36,236 nucleotides of DNA from an uncultured Akkermansia sp. (GCA_904501975.1 CAJGCZ010000024.1:1-36236), one strand, 5' to 3'; numbered from the stretch's first letter, positions 23,971 to 33,401 are shown. A program made the numbers and translations. Notes: generated by a model from the sequence alone, not told the origin.

Positions 23971-26211
23971 TTAGACCGATAGATAATTAGCCTTTCGTTG
24001 TCTAATTACAACGATAATGAGAAACAATGCCGTCAAAGCCATAATGGTATAGTACCACTCTCGATAGGGCATACGGAACTGCATCTTCAGAGATATTGGT
24101 TTATCCGACTGCGGTAAATGAATAAACATACCACCTCGCTCAGTGGGGGCAATTGTTAACTCCTTATCGCCCATAAAGGCTTTCCATCCTTTATGGTAAC
24201 TCTCCAATACTGTCAGCGTTTTGCTATGTGAAGGAATCGTCAAATATATACGATTGCATGTTCGATGAGTGGGCGTGATTACAGTTTGTTCATCAACTAG
24301 ATATCGCCCCTTGTAAGCAGGATTAGCAAACAAATCGAAATCTTTCCCACTCATGACTAGCTGCCAACCGGGATATTGCATTTTTTTCCATTTAGTATCA
24401 CTCATGATATGAGAAATACCAGCTTGGGCAAAATCCTCCGGATTAAATTGCCCCTGTTCCAATGGTTTAATATGCTTCGGCTGAAAGGTTTCGTAACCAT
24501 ACGCCAATCTGACTCCATAACTGGATAGCTGGTTATTACACAGGAAATCTCCATCACCACCAGGAACACTGGAATAAACGGTACCATCCTTTACCTTAGC
24601 CTTAACTTCAGACATCCAAACCGGTGAATTAAACAAATGAGGTCCCTCCGGTTGTTCTGCGTATGACATATAGGAATAGGAGAACACAAGCATCTCCATA
24701 TAGGTAATAGCAGCTACGCAACTAGCAAGCAAAGCATTATACCTATTACCAATCTTTATTTTGCAACAACAGAAAATCCCAGCCAAAAGCCCGATTACCA
24801 AAAGAAGATTCTGCCAGTTCCACAACAATACCTGTGATAACAGCTTTTCCACTCTCACTTCCATCCATGCAGCTCGAGCATAATGATGGACATGTGTCAT
24901 GTTAGCATACAGCATCTCTGTCAATTTGTTCAATAACTCAGCATGACAACAGATAATAACAACGGACGCAACTAGCCAAAGGGCACAGACTCCCAATAGA
25001 GCATAGCCCAGACGTTTCCAATAACGAGCACTGAATTGCACCTTAGACAAATCACAAAGTTGCCATGCTGCTAACCACGCCATTCCCAACGCCATCACAA
25101 CAGTTGAACGACTGTAAATATAGGTGGCCAATGGCGTGCACACAGCCAACAAACTGACAACGAAAATAACCTTAGCTTCTCGAGGGGCATTTCTATTAAA
25201 ACACCCCATGAGAGCGAGAATCAGCACAACACTTCCACCAAATTTGATTTCGAATAAGTTAGAACCTATATACTTACCTACATCTATAGTTTCAGGGATT
25301 CCCACCACATTCGGGAAAAGGGAAGCAATAAACATAGGTATATTTTGGTAGCCACCATAAAATGGCATTCGTTTGCAACCTTCCATTCGCGGCAATGTAT
25401 CAACAAAAACATCTAAAGAAAGCAAAGCTGCAATACTACCTATGAAAAGACAAGATAATGTAATTCTCGAAAACTCTTTAACCGTAGGCCAATGTCCATT
25501 TTTCTTCCATACAGCAGCGCCCCACAAGCAAGCCACTAACATAAACCCAAATGTACAAGCTTGGAGATGCCCCGTACGCCAAATTAAAGCCATGAAAATA
25601 ATAGCTGGCACGTTGATTAGATTCCTCTTATATTTCAACATTGCCCATACTAAGAACGGAGACCATATCATCGCCTCCATCCATCGATGGTATATCCACA
25701 AAATAAATTGAGAATAAAACGCAAAACTAATAGCCGCAAGCAATGCCCCCCAAATAGGCATTTTATAATATCGGGTCAAAACTATCATGCCGCAACCAGC
25801 AATAAAAAATTGAAGCACGATAGACCAATCCCAAGCCGTCCAGAACGGTAACACGGCATACAACCAATTAAATAAATCTCCGGGACTGGTCATTGTGTTT
25901 TCCGGACAGGCCGTGCCATTAAAGGAATAGGGGTTCCACCCCATATAGCCATCTTGAGCAAACGATTGTTTCACTGCCCACTTATACGGCAGATATTGAG
26001 AGACGCCATCCACAGCAAATTGATTATGGACCTCTTCTATCGGCTTCTCCGCAAAAGGTCTAAATACACACTCCATACAATCGATTGGAGCAATCACCTT
26101 ATCGTTAAAGACAGAGGGAGCAAAAAAGCCCATCACCAACCCCAACCATATGGTTAAAGTAAGAAATAAAGTTTTATGCAAGCGAAAAAATTGAATGAAC
26201 GAGTCTTTCAT
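23971..26211 (-). CDS. YfhO-family polytopic membrane protein (probable GT-C glycosyltransferase)
   Basis: 746 residues with about a dozen hydrophobic segments and a soluble C-terminal part before a last membrane helix. The first extracytoplasmic loop carries AVDGVSQYLPYKW and GWNPYSFNGTACP, matching YfhO-type proteins, in which an acidic residue of this loop is expected to be catalytic. YfhO proteins move a sugar from undecaprenyl phosphate onto an acceptor outside the membrane. In Bacillus the partner enzyme is the GT2 transferase CsbB, and here a GT2 gene is divergently placed 293 bases away, which supports a functional pair. Base composition is clearly more AT-rich than ppdK or fhs, suggesting transfer. 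The sugar and acceptor are unknown. Confidence 0.75.
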   Translation of the reverse strand: MKDSFIQFFRLHKTLFLTLTIWLGLVMGFFAPSVFNDKVIAPIDCMECVFRPFAEKPIEEVHNQFAVDGVSQYLPYKWAVKQSFAQDGYMGWNPYSFNGTACPENTMTSPGDLFNWLYAVLPFWTAWDWSIVLQFFIAGCGMIVLTRYYKMPIWGALLAAISFAFYSQFILWIYHRWMEAMIWSPFLVWAMLKYKRNLINVPAIIFMALIWRTGHLQACTFGFMLVACLWGAAVWKKNGHWPTVKEFSRITLSCLFIGSIAALLSLDVFVDTLPRMEGCKRMPFYGGYQNIPMFIASLFPNVVGIPETIDVGKYIGSNLFEIKFGGSVVLILALMGCFNRNAPREAKVIFVVSLLAVCTPLATYIYSRSTVVMALGMAWLAAWQLCDLSKVQFSARYWKRLGYALLGVCALWLVASVVIICCHAELLNKLTEMLYANMTHVHHYARAAWMEVRVEKLLSQVLLWNWQNLLLVIGLLAGIFCCCKIKIGNRYNALLASCVAAITYMEMLVFSYSYMSYAEQPEGPHLFNSPVWMSEVKAKVKDGTVYSSVPGGDGDFLCNNQLSSYGVRLAYGYETFQPKHIKPLEQGQFNPEDFAQAGISHIMSDTKWKKMQYPGWQLVMSGKDFDLFANPAYKGRYLVDEQTVITPTHRTCNRIYLTIPSHSKTLTVLESYHKGWKAFMGDKELTIAPTERGGMFIHLPQSDKPISLKMQFRMPYREWYYTIMALTALFLIIVVIRQRKANYLSV

Positions 26212-26370
26212 GTGAATACTTTTATTTATCTACGATAGAAACCATATCAGTCTATTCATTGTAACCAAAGTCAAAACAGCATGATTACATTGACCTGATA
26301 CCTGTTGTGAGCAACTTATACCATAATACCCAGTTGCTCGTCAAACCATTTTTAAGCCACACATTAGAGC

Positions 26371-26398
26371 TTGACAATAACGGTAGAGTTAGTACAAT
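26371..26398 (+). promoter_or_regulatory. promoter of the GT2 gene
   Basis: TTGACA (26371-26376) and TACAAT (26393-26398) are 16 bases apart. The leader would be about 100 bases, unusually long for this window, and holds the palindrome CTACATGTAG. The rest of 26212-26504 shows nothing else certain. Confidence 0.65.
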
Positions 26399-26504
26399 GA
26401 TATTGGTCGTTGTTATGGTCTGCTACATGTAGCGCGGTACATGACACCATGCCATCAGTTTCACATCAACCAATACAAGCGCGGATTCTTCAACTAATTT
26501 TTCC

Positions 26505-27434
26505 ATGAACAATAAATCCCCTCACGTCGCAGTTCTCATTCCGTGTTTTAATGAGGAAGTAGCCATTGCTAAAGTGGTATCAGATTTCAAAAGAGAATTA
26601 CCCGAAGCGGATATCTACGTGTACGATAATAACTCTACAGACAAAACGGCAACCGTAGCAGCAGAAGCCGGAGCGATTGTGCGGCATGAGTTCAGACAAG
26701 GCAAAGGCAATGTTATTCGCTCCATGTTTCGAGACATTGAGGCGGATTGTTATATCATGGTAGATGGTGATGACACGTACCCGGCAGAATCTGCTGAGGT
26801 TCTGAGAGATTTGGTACTAAAACAAGGTGCAGACATGGCCATTGGCGATCGTCTTTCTTCTTCATATTTTGTAGAAAATAAGCGTCCATTCCACAACACT
26901 GGCAACCGTTTGGTCAGATTCCTCATTAACTGGCTTTTCAAAAGTAAGATTTGCGATATTATGACCGGTTATCGAGCGTTTTCCAGACACTTTGTTAAAA
27001 ATTTCCCGGTACTCTCAAAGCAATTTGAACTCGAGACAGAAATGACCATTTTCGCTCTATCTCGCAATTTAGCTATTAAAGAGGTTCCCGTCAATTATAG
27101 AGATAGGCCTGCAGGAGGAGTGTCAAAACTTAATACTTTCAGAGATGGCATTAAAGTCCTCATGACTATTTTCCGCTTATTCCGTGATAATAAGCCCATG
27201 CTATTCTTCTCAATTCTGAGTTTGATTTTGCTAACTATAGCAGTTGTCTTATTTACTCCAATTTTCACGGAATATATTCATACTGCTCTCGTACCAAGAT
27301 TTCCCACATTAATTGTATGCGCTACTCTGGTCATATGCAGTATACTTAGCTTCACCTGCGGCATTATCTTAGAATGTCAAGAGAAAAAACATGCGCAACT
27401 TCTGGAGATTCTCATGAATCTTAACAAGAAATAA
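26505..27434 (+). CDS. GT2 family polyprenyl-phosphate glycosyltransferase
   Basis: 309 residues. The N-terminal 230 residues are a GT-A type GT2 domain: VAVLIPCFNEEVAIAKVV, YDNNSTDKTATVA, MVDGDDTYP (metal-binding Asp residues), DIMTGYRAFSR and NYRDRPAGGVSKLNTFRDG. Two hydrophobic segments follow (about 230-285), as in the DPM1/GtrB/CsbB group. It should load a sugar from a nucleotide donor onto undecaprenyl phosphate at the inner face of the membrane. The divergent YfhO-like gene is the natural consumer of that lipid-linked sugar (inference from CsbB-YfhO). No GtrA-like flippase is seen in the window. The gene is AT-rich like its neighbour. Confidence 0.9.
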   Translation: MNNKSPHVAVLIPCFNEEVAIAKVVSDFKRELPEADIYVYDNNSTDKTATVAAEAGAIVRHEFRQGKGNVIRSMFRDIEADCYIMVDGDDTYPAESAEVLRDLVLKQGADMAIGDRLSSSYFVENKRPFHNTGNRLVRFLINWLFKSKICDIMTGYRAFSRHFVKNFPVLSKQFELETEMTIFALSRNLAIKEVPVNYRDRPAGGVSKLNTFRDGIKVLMTIFRLFRDNKPMLFFSILSLILLTIAVVLFTPIFTEYIHTALVPRFPTLIVCATLVICSILSFTCGIILECQEKKHAQLLEILMNLNKK

Positions 27435-27450
27435 CAATCATCCATCTTAC

Positions 27451-27500
27451 CTTAAAAACCGCGACGTGGATAATACCTCCGTCGCGGCTTTTCTTTTTTG
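27451..27500. terminator. bidirectional terminator between the GT2 and sialidase genes
   Basis: Arms CCGCGACG (27459-27466) and CGTCGCGG (27480-27487) are followed by a T-rich run on the plus strand (CTTTTCTTTTTT). On the minus strand the stem is followed by TTTTTAAGG. The two genes converge here. Confidence 0.9.
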
Positions 27501-27515
27501 ATTATACCAAATCGC

Positions 27516-29528
27516 TCATTCCGCAATTTCTTTCAGCGGCACAATGATGAACCCGATGCCGTGCATATCGCTGGACTCGCTGACATGGGTGGACTCGTAG
27601 ATGATGCCCACATGGTCGTCATCTACCATAGCAATGCAGGAGTAGCCCCAACATTCGCGCGTATCGTAGACGTAGCCCTTGTTCCAGGTTTTACCTTCGT
27701 CGCGGGAGGCGCGGAGGGTCATGGTATTGCGGAAACGCACAGGAGAATTGGGGTGCGAGTAGAGCAACAGGCGGCCATACTTGGGAGAATCCACCGCCAC
27801 AAGGGAGGCTTGGCAGGTGCAATCCTGCAAAGCTTTGAGATGGGTAGAATGCTCCTTCCATGTTTTACCAAAGTCCTTTGTGGTGAAAATTGCACGCTTA
27901 CCGGAGCGCTGCTCGTTGCGGCAGGTGAGCATGAGCGAACCGTCGTTGAGCTCTACCACTTGGCACTCAGAGGAGCGGAAGGGCACACCCTCGCCATAAT
28001 GCCATGTTTTGCCGTTATCCTCTGAATAGCAAATGGTGCTTTGGCTGGGCTCTTTTTTCTTGGTGTCCCAAATCTGGGCGGGAAAAACGAGTACCCCTTT
28101 GCGGGTGCAAATACCGCAGCCGGGGCCGGCAAGAATGAGGGTCCACTCATCCTTTTTGATTTGCTTGGTCACGTTCACAATGTCGCTCCAAGTCTTACCG
28201 TCGTCATCACTGTATACCATCTCCCATTGGCCGGTCTTGGCGGGGTCGGTTCCTGTAGAAGAGCATCGAATGCTGGCCCCTCGATTAAAGTGGCAGGCCA
28301 GCGCCTGCATCCAAATGCGACCGGTGGTGGTATCTTGCAGAATGCAGGGGTCGCCGCAACCGTTATCAGCCCCGGGGCCGGCATCCATGTTCACAGTGGG
28401 TAGGCTCCAGGTTTGGCCGCCGTCCTCAGAGCGCACCATGGCTACATCAATATCCTCACACAGGTCATTTTTGTTGCGATAGCGGGCATCAAAACAGCCG
28501 ATAAGCGTACCCTCTTGCGTGCGAATCAGGCCGGGAATACGGAAGCTCACACAAGCGCGGGTCTCGCCTCCGCGCACAGGGTTCACCACCTGCTCACCCG
28601 GCATGGCAAGAAAGTAGCCAATGCGCTGCTTCACGCGCGGTGTTTTCTCGGCTCTGCGCTTGCCATCAATGCTGATACCCAGATTGGCAAAGGTAACCTC
28701 GGTGCCAACCTTAGAGGCGGCAGAAGGAGTGGCATCCACCCACAAAATATTTTCGCCGGTCTGCAGCGCGCCTTCGCATTCAAAACGCACGGTTCCCTCA
28801 GCATCCGGTTTGCCCTTCCCTAATACCACACTGTTGCGGAAGGAGGTACCATCTGCATTACCGGTACGCAGTGTCACCTCCTCAATGGCATCTGCCGGGC
28901 TCACGCGTAAATGCACTTTCTGCACCTGCACGGGGTCTGCGGCACCCACGGTGGTGATTTTGTAGCGCATCACCGGGTTGATAGGAGCCCGCTTAAGCAT
29001 GGGGTAGGCACCGGGATTCTCCAGCTGCACCTCTTTCACCACCATGGTCTCCGAATCCAGCAGCATATCATCCACCAGCACACCGCCCTTCTCTGCCGTG
29101 GTGCTCAGCAGGCGGATTCCGGTGGTACCAGCCGGCAACGCTACCTGCACATGCTTGGTGTACCCCTTCACAGCCATATTTTTAAGGTGCAGCAGCTGCA
29201 CCTCGCCATTCGGAGTATCAGCCAACAGTTTAAAATCAAAAGGGTTAGCCTTCGTCCAGCGCTCCATCCAAAAGCTCAGCACGCTTGCCTTCTGTAAGGG
29301 TTGCGCAAAACTTAATTGCACCTCGCGGTCTTTACCACCCATGATGTGGAGAGTCTTTTTACCGGTACGGGCTAATTTACCCAGCACCTCGGCATGCCCG
29401 GCCGCTGCGGTTAGTGCGCCGTACTCGGTTTTCAACTCGCTCACTGCCCCGGTGGGGCATTTCTCAAAGCTTTCCTTTGCGCAGGCAAGCCCGCACATCA
29501 ACAGAGTTATCAAGGCTCGATATATCAT
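27516..29528 (-). CDS. secreted exo-alpha-sialidase (GH33)
   Basis: 670 residues with a signal peptide cut near residue 17. Residues about 45-150 look like a carbohydrate-binding beta domain, and about 165-285 match the N-terminal domain associated with BNR sialidases. The six-bladed catalytic domain follows. FRIP (329-332) gives the first Arg of the triad, and five Asp boxes read SEDGGQTW, SDDDGKTW, SEDNGKTW, TKDFGKTW and SRDEGKTW. Tyr629 in CWGYSCIA is the likely nucleophile, with EC just before it. It should release terminal sialic acids from mucin or other host glycans outside the cell. No sialic-acid transport or catabolism genes are adjacent, so the product may be used by others or by genes elsewhere. 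Confidence 0.95.
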   Translation of the reverse strand: MIYRALITLLMCGLACAKESFEKCPTGAVSELKTEYGALTAAAGHAEVLGKLARTGKKTLHIMGGKDREVQLSFAQPLQKASVLSFWMERWTKANPFDFKLLADTPNGEVQLLHLKNMAVKGYTKHVQVALPAGTTGIRLLSTTAEKGGVLVDDMLLDSETMVVKEVQLENPGAYPMLKRAPINPVMRYKITTVGAADPVQVQKVHLRVSPADAIEEVTLRTGNADGTSFRNSVVLGKGKPDAEGTVRFECEGALQTGENILWVDATPSAASKVGTEVTFANLGISIDGKRRAEKTPRVKQRIGYFLAMPGEQVVNPVRGGETRACVSFRIPGLIRTQEGTLIGCFDARYRNKNDLCEDIDVAMVRSEDGGQTWSLPTVNMDAGPGADNGCGDPCILQDTTTGRIWMQALACHFNRGASIRCSSTGTDPAKTGQWEMVYSDDDGKTWSDIVNVTKQIKKDEWTLILAGPGCGICTRKGVLVFPAQIWDTKKKEPSQSTICYSEDNGKTWHYGEGVPFRSSECQVVELNDGSLMLTCRNEQRSGKRAIFTTKDFGKTWKEHSTHLKALQDCTCQASLVAVDSPKYGRLLLYSHPNSPVRFRNTMTLRASRDEGKTWNKGYVYDTRECWGYSCIAMVDDDHVGIIYESTHVSESSDMHGIGFIIVPLKEIAE

Positions 29529-29617
29529 ACCATCATGTTACCATATTTGCCACAGCCACGGCAAGTAAAAACAGAAGTTTTGGGCATGCGATGAAAGAAT
29601 GTGCAATTTTTTATTGC

Positions 29618-29646
29618 TTTACCATAAAAGGCCAAACTGCTATAAT
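29618..29646 (+). promoter_or_regulatory. promoter of the large SAD/YGS repeat protein
   Basis: TTTACC (29618-29623) and a perfect TATAAT (29641-29646) are 17 bases apart. The -10 box is 9 bases from ATG 29656, so the leader would be about 3 bases. An ORF reading upstream to 29599 overlaps this promoter and is rejected as the start. Confidence 0.7.
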
Positions 29647-29655
29647 GCGAATGTT

Positions 29656-31983
29656 ATGAATCTGCGTATACTCCCCTTACTGATGCTTTGTGCCCCCCTT
29701 ACGGCTGAAGAGCCGGGGGTAATGGCGGCGGTAGCCGCACAGAATCCGGCCGGTGAATATGCAGCCCTCTTGCAGCAGATAACCACACTACTCAACGGGG
29801 TGCACGACCAAGCAGGTGCCGATGCTACGGCAAAACATTACATATCGCTGTATACCAAGCTCGATAGCATGGAGGATAACTGCCCTGAGGATATTTCCGA
29901 CCTCTATGCAGCCTATGAGGCAAGCAAGGAGCGAGTGGAACAAAACTACTTTTATGGTTCTCAGGCATTAGCCAATGCCATGGTGGGCAATCCATCAAGA
30001 GGCATCTCCCCTTCTCCGGTTACGCCGCAAATCGAATCAGAGCTCGCAGAGCGCCTTCAACTCGCCTACTCCTTATTGCCGGACGTGGTAAAAAAGGGAG
30101 TGAGCGGAGGCCCAGGCCTCAGCAGAGAGACAGCGTGGTTAATCACAACCGAAAAGCCCCACGCTCAGCGAGCAGAATATATCTTCACCCACCTTTTCCA
30201 ACCGTACAGGCTCATTGGCTTAGAAGATGCCACATCATCCACCTTACTGCGAAGCCGAGTTGAGCATACAGAGACCCACATTTACCGTATCTACAGCCTC
30301 GAGCTGCCGCACCGCGGGAAACTCCACCATGTGGAAATGTGGGAGGATGTTACCGGTTGTTACAAGCGCGTTTCTGCTGAGGAAGCACGGCAAGCTATTG
30401 CCGAGTTCTCTGCCCTGATGGAAGATTGGATTACCATGCTGGAAGGGGTCTGCACCCCGGAAAGCGCCCAAGCTGCCACCGCCATACTGCAACAGCATAG
30501 GCAGAGATACTTTGAGCTCAAGCAAATTCTGGTAAGCAGGCCACCAGCAGAAACAGAGCCGGCCGAACTTGCGGAGGCGCGCATGCATGACCTCCTTTAC
30601 GATAAATTGGATACACAACCGCTTGATTACGTTTACGAGACCGATAAAGAATTAACGAAACCGGACCGGGAGCGAGCCTTACAAGCCATTCATCAGGAAA
30701 TACTGAGACGGCTAAACAATGCGCAGGATAAAGCCTCTGCCGATGTTGCAGCTGATTTTTTGAATGACATGCACGGCATTGCCCACATTTTTTTGCACCG
30801 CTCCATAGACTATGACCTCGAGCGAAACGAGGACATGAATCCGCTCATCCTGCAAGAACAAGAACGACTCAAAGCCACCCGTTATTATGGCTCTGCGCCG
30901 CTGGCAAAAATACTGGCACATGAGTACGACGCCTATGAACCACAGGAGCTTACCCCGGAAGCGGCGCGGGAAATTGAGCGCCTCATTCGCGAGGCCCTGG
31001 CACTCTCCCCCCGCGAAGAGCACCGCAGTTTTACCGGAGGCCCCGGCTTCACTAAAGAAACGGCTTGGAACATACCGGCAAAAACGCTCATAGCGTTAAA
31101 TAATGACCTGCAGGAGATTCAACTCCCCCTGATTATTCTCTTCCCGGATTACCGATTCGAGATGAACGGCAGCTATACCACGGAAGAAGGCTTTTTCCAA
31201 GGCCGTTTGTACGAACGCACCCCCATACGCGTGCTGCTCAACGGCAAACTGTACCATTATGCTATGTGGATTGATTTTACCGATGGCCGCTATGTGCCAA
31301 CGGAAGAGGAATACCACACCGAGCGTGCAAAATTCGAAACAAGCTATCAAGAAAGATTACGCATCTTAGAGTCTGTGCACGATACAGCCTCAGCCAATGC
31401 AGCCGCCGGGCTTTTGCGTGAATGGAGAGCAGCCCCTGCCCCGCTCTGGCATCCTTTAGGGAACCATCTCAGCTATTTAGAACAAGCTCTCAACTTATTC
31501 CTGCAAATTCAAGCAGCAGAGGAGAAACTGTGCAAGGTAAATTGTTACGAATCCACGGCGCTTAAAATTCTGCTCTACTCCGTCAAGGGAAAAGGAACAA
31601 CCGCCAATTTGGAGCTAAGCCCGGCGGAAAAAGAAGCTTGGCGCCGGTGGCGCACGCAGCAGTCTCAGCAAAAAACGTACCGCTACGTGCAGGTGTTGCA
31701 GAAAGAGCTGCCGCAGGTTCGCGACACGGCGTCTGCTTTGGCATTAGCCAAAACCCTGCATGATTTGGATGGTGAAAGCATCTACTCACACATCAATCTG
31801 CTGAAATACTACGATGCCGATGCGTCCACAAACACCCTTCCTATCCGCCGCCACCTCCAGCGCATTAAAAATGCACTGTATTATGGCGCTATCGACCTCG
31901 CTAACATCCTCGAAGAGCGTTCCGGTCCCAGCGGCCCCGGATTCGTGGAGCAGGAACACGATGATGTAACACCGGCAGAGTAA
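29656..31983 (+). CDS. large secreted protein with repeated SAD/YGS domain and a duplicated GGPG domain
   Basis: 775 residues with a signal peptide (MNLRILPLLMLCAPLTAEE). The helical domain of the small paralogues recurs about four or five times. Clear pairs are HDQAGADATA (50-59) with YFYGSQALA, QDKASADVAA (about 360) with YYGSAPLAKIL (about 409), HDTASANAAA (about 577) with CYESTALKI (about 630), and RDTASALALA (about 691) with YYGAIDLANIL (about 741). A degenerate copy lies near 272. Between copies 1 and 2, and again between 2 and 3, is another module: GGPGLSRETAW/GGPGFTKETAW followed some 50-75 residues on by GKLHHVEMWEDVTG/GKLYHYAMWIDFTDG. The chain ends with SGPGF, the start of a third. 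Nothing here matches a family I know, and no catalytic motif is evident. It is divergent from the sialidase gene. Confidence 0.75.
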   Translation: MNLRILPLLMLCAPLTAEEPGVMAAVAAQNPAGEYAALLQQITTLLNGVHDQAGADATAKHYISLYTKLDSMEDNCPEDISDLYAAYEASKERVEQNYFYGSQALANAMVGNPSRGISPSPVTPQIESELAERLQLAYSLLPDVVKKGVSGGPGLSRETAWLITTEKPHAQRAEYIFTHLFQPYRLIGLEDATSSTLLRSRVEHTETHIYRIYSLELPHRGKLHHVEMWEDVTGCYKRVSAEEARQAIAEFSALMEDWITMLEGVCTPESAQAATAILQQHRQRYFELKQILVSRPPAETEPAELAEARMHDLLYDKLDTQPLDYVYETDKELTKPDRERALQAIHQEILRRLNNAQDKASADVAADFLNDMHGIAHIFLHRSIDYDLERNEDMNPLILQEQERLKATRYYGSAPLAKILAHEYDAYEPQELTPEAAREIERLIREALALSPREEHRSFTGGPGFTKETAWNIPAKTLIALNNDLQEIQLPLIILFPDYRFEMNGSYTTEEGFFQGRLYERTPIRVLLNGKLYHYAMWIDFTDGRYVPTEEEYHTERAKFETSYQERLRILESVHDTASANAAAGLLREWRAAPAPLWHPLGNHLSYLEQALNLFLQIQAAEEKLCKVNCYESTALKILLYSVKGKGTTANLELSPAEKEAWRRWRTQQSQQKTYRYVQVLQKELPQVRDTASALALAKTLHDLDGESIYSHINLLKYYDADASTNTLPIRRHLQRIKNALYYGAIDLANILEERSGPSGPGFVEQEHDDVTPAE

Positions 31984-32023
31984 TAACATTGACACCGTGT
32001 CATCATCTGACTATCAAGCCTAT

Positions 32024-32090
32024 AAAAAACACTCGGAATAATCCGCAATATTACTGCGTAAAATACGCAGCACCATTGCGGATTATTCCG
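32024..32090 (-). terminator. long perfect hairpin, probable terminator of the ATPase gene
   Basis: CGGAATAATCCGCAAT (32034-32049) pairs perfectly over 16 bp with 32075-32090. An inner CTGCGTA/TACGCAG stem lies between the arms. On the minus strand GAGTGTTTTTT follows. It lies between two converging genes, and its arm sequence recurs upstream of the ATPase gene. Confidence 0.7.
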
Positions 32091-32144
32091 TTCGCTTTAT
32101 AACACATTCTAGCTACGAGCATTACAAGCGGAACATTTTTTTCA
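32043..32144 (+). repeat. imperfect direct repeat, copy 1 (downstream of the ATPase)
   Basis: About 100 bases match 33546-33646 at roughly 80% by eye, in the same orientation. The copy includes ATTGCGGATTATTCCG (32075-32090), CGCTTTATAACAC and GCGGAACATTTTTTTC. On the minus strand the last part reads as the final codons KMFRL-stop of the GH123 gene, so it is a duplicated gene end. Confidence 0.8.
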
Positions 32145-32154
32145 ACCGGCTGAT

Positions 32155-33390
32155 TCAAAGCATGGATATGGGAAAGGCAGTGCCTCCATGCTCTAAACCG
32201 TACATGCGCTCGGCTGTGCAGAACACAATACCGGGCCGCAACTCAAACATACCGGTAGGGATTTTAGCAGCGTGCTTCAAATCTGCCGCCGAAGGGGAGC
32301 TGCTACGCTTCACCTCCATGGGATAAATGCCGCCGTTCTGCATGAGCAGAAAATCCACCTCTGCCGTTCCCCTGGCATCGCGGAAGAAATAGAGCTGCGG
32401 ACGCAGCCCGTTATGGCAAAAACTGCGCATCAGCTGCCCGTACACATAGGTCTCCAGAATAGCGCCGGCAAAGGGACTGTTCATGAGGGAGACGGGGTCA
32501 TTCCACCCCGCCAACCACGAGCAAAGCCCTGTGTCCATGAAATAGAGTTTCGGGGTCTTGGTAAGCCGCTTGATGGAATTCGTGGAGTACGGATACAGTA
32601 AGGAGACAATTCCTGTGGTTTCCATGATGGAAATCCACGCCTTCGCTGTATTAGGCGACACCTCTGCATCGCGAGCTAAGTCGCTATACACCAGCTGCTG
32701 CCCGGTACGGGCTGCAGCAGAGCGCATCAGCTTAATGAATGAAGCGCGGTTCTCTACCTGCGTCAGTTGATTAACGTCTCGCTCCAAATAAGTGCGCACG
32801 TATGATTCAAACAAAACACGCGGCTCCAGCTCTGTATCTTTGCTCAAAACCGGGTAGCCCCCGCGCCATATCCGGCGGTAAAGCTCATGCATGTCGCAGG
32901 CAGAAACACCGGCAGCGTAGTCTGATAACGTATCCGGTGAAAACAAGGGGGCCGCAGCCTCGCCCAGCCCTAGACACTCACGCTGAGACATGCTGTAAAG
33001 GTCTATAATACCTACGCGCCCGGCCAGGCTCTCGCTCACGCCCTCCATCAATTGAAAATGCTGAGACCCCGTCATCCAGTACATGCCGTTGCGCTTAGCT
33101 GCATCCACCCGCATCTTTATAGCCCGAAACAGCTCCGGGGCATATTGTACCTCGTCTATAAACAAAGGCGCCTCATGCGCACTCAAAAAGCCTATCGGGT
33201 CTCGCCGCGCTTCCTCTGCAAGCGTATAGTCATCCAGCGTCACATAATTCATACCTGCCGGCAATACCTCCTCCAGCAAGGTGGATTTACCCACTTGCCT
33301 GGCCCCTGTCAGCAAAACACAGGGAAAGTGTGCAGACATGTATTTTACCCAGCCTGCTGCCGTGCGTGTATAATATGTAGTTTCTGCCAT
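32155..33390 (-). CDS. AAA ATPase with DUF4143 domain
   Basis: 411 residues. Walker A GARQVGKST lies at residues 29-37 and Walker B PLFIDEVQ follows near 75-80. The middle holds the SYVRTYLERDVNQL block and a winged-helix segment typical of DUF4143. The C-terminal GTAEVDFLLMQNGGIYPMEVK resembles the acidic-Lys core of PD-(D/E)XK nucleases. These ATPases occur in many copies in gut anaerobes and are of unclear function, often thought to be mobile or addiction-like. This copy is flanked by duplicated sequence, with three copies of a 16-base motif around it, which suggests insertion or recombination here. Confidence 0.92.
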   Translation of the reverse strand: MAETTYYTRTAAGWVKYMSAHFPCVLLTGARQVGKSTLLEEVLPAGMNYVTLDDYTLAEEARRDPIGFLSAHEAPLFIDEVQYAPELFRAIKMRVDAAKRNGMYWMTGSQHFQLMEGVSESLAGRVGIIDLYSMSQRECLGLGEAAAPLFSPDTLSDYAAGVSACDMHELYRRIWRGGYPVLSKDTELEPRVLFESYVRTYLERDVNQLTQVENRASFIKLMRSAAARTGQQLVYSDLARDAEVSPNTAKAWISIMETTGIVSLLYPYSTNSIKRLTKTPKLYFMDTGLCSWLAGWNDPVSLMNSPFAGAILETYVYGQLMRSFCHNGLRPQLYFFRDARGTAEVDFLLMQNGGIYPMEVKRSSSPSAADLKHAAKIPTGMFELRPGIVFCTAERMYGLEHGGTAFPISML

Positions 33391-33401
33391 AACTCACCCC
33401 T

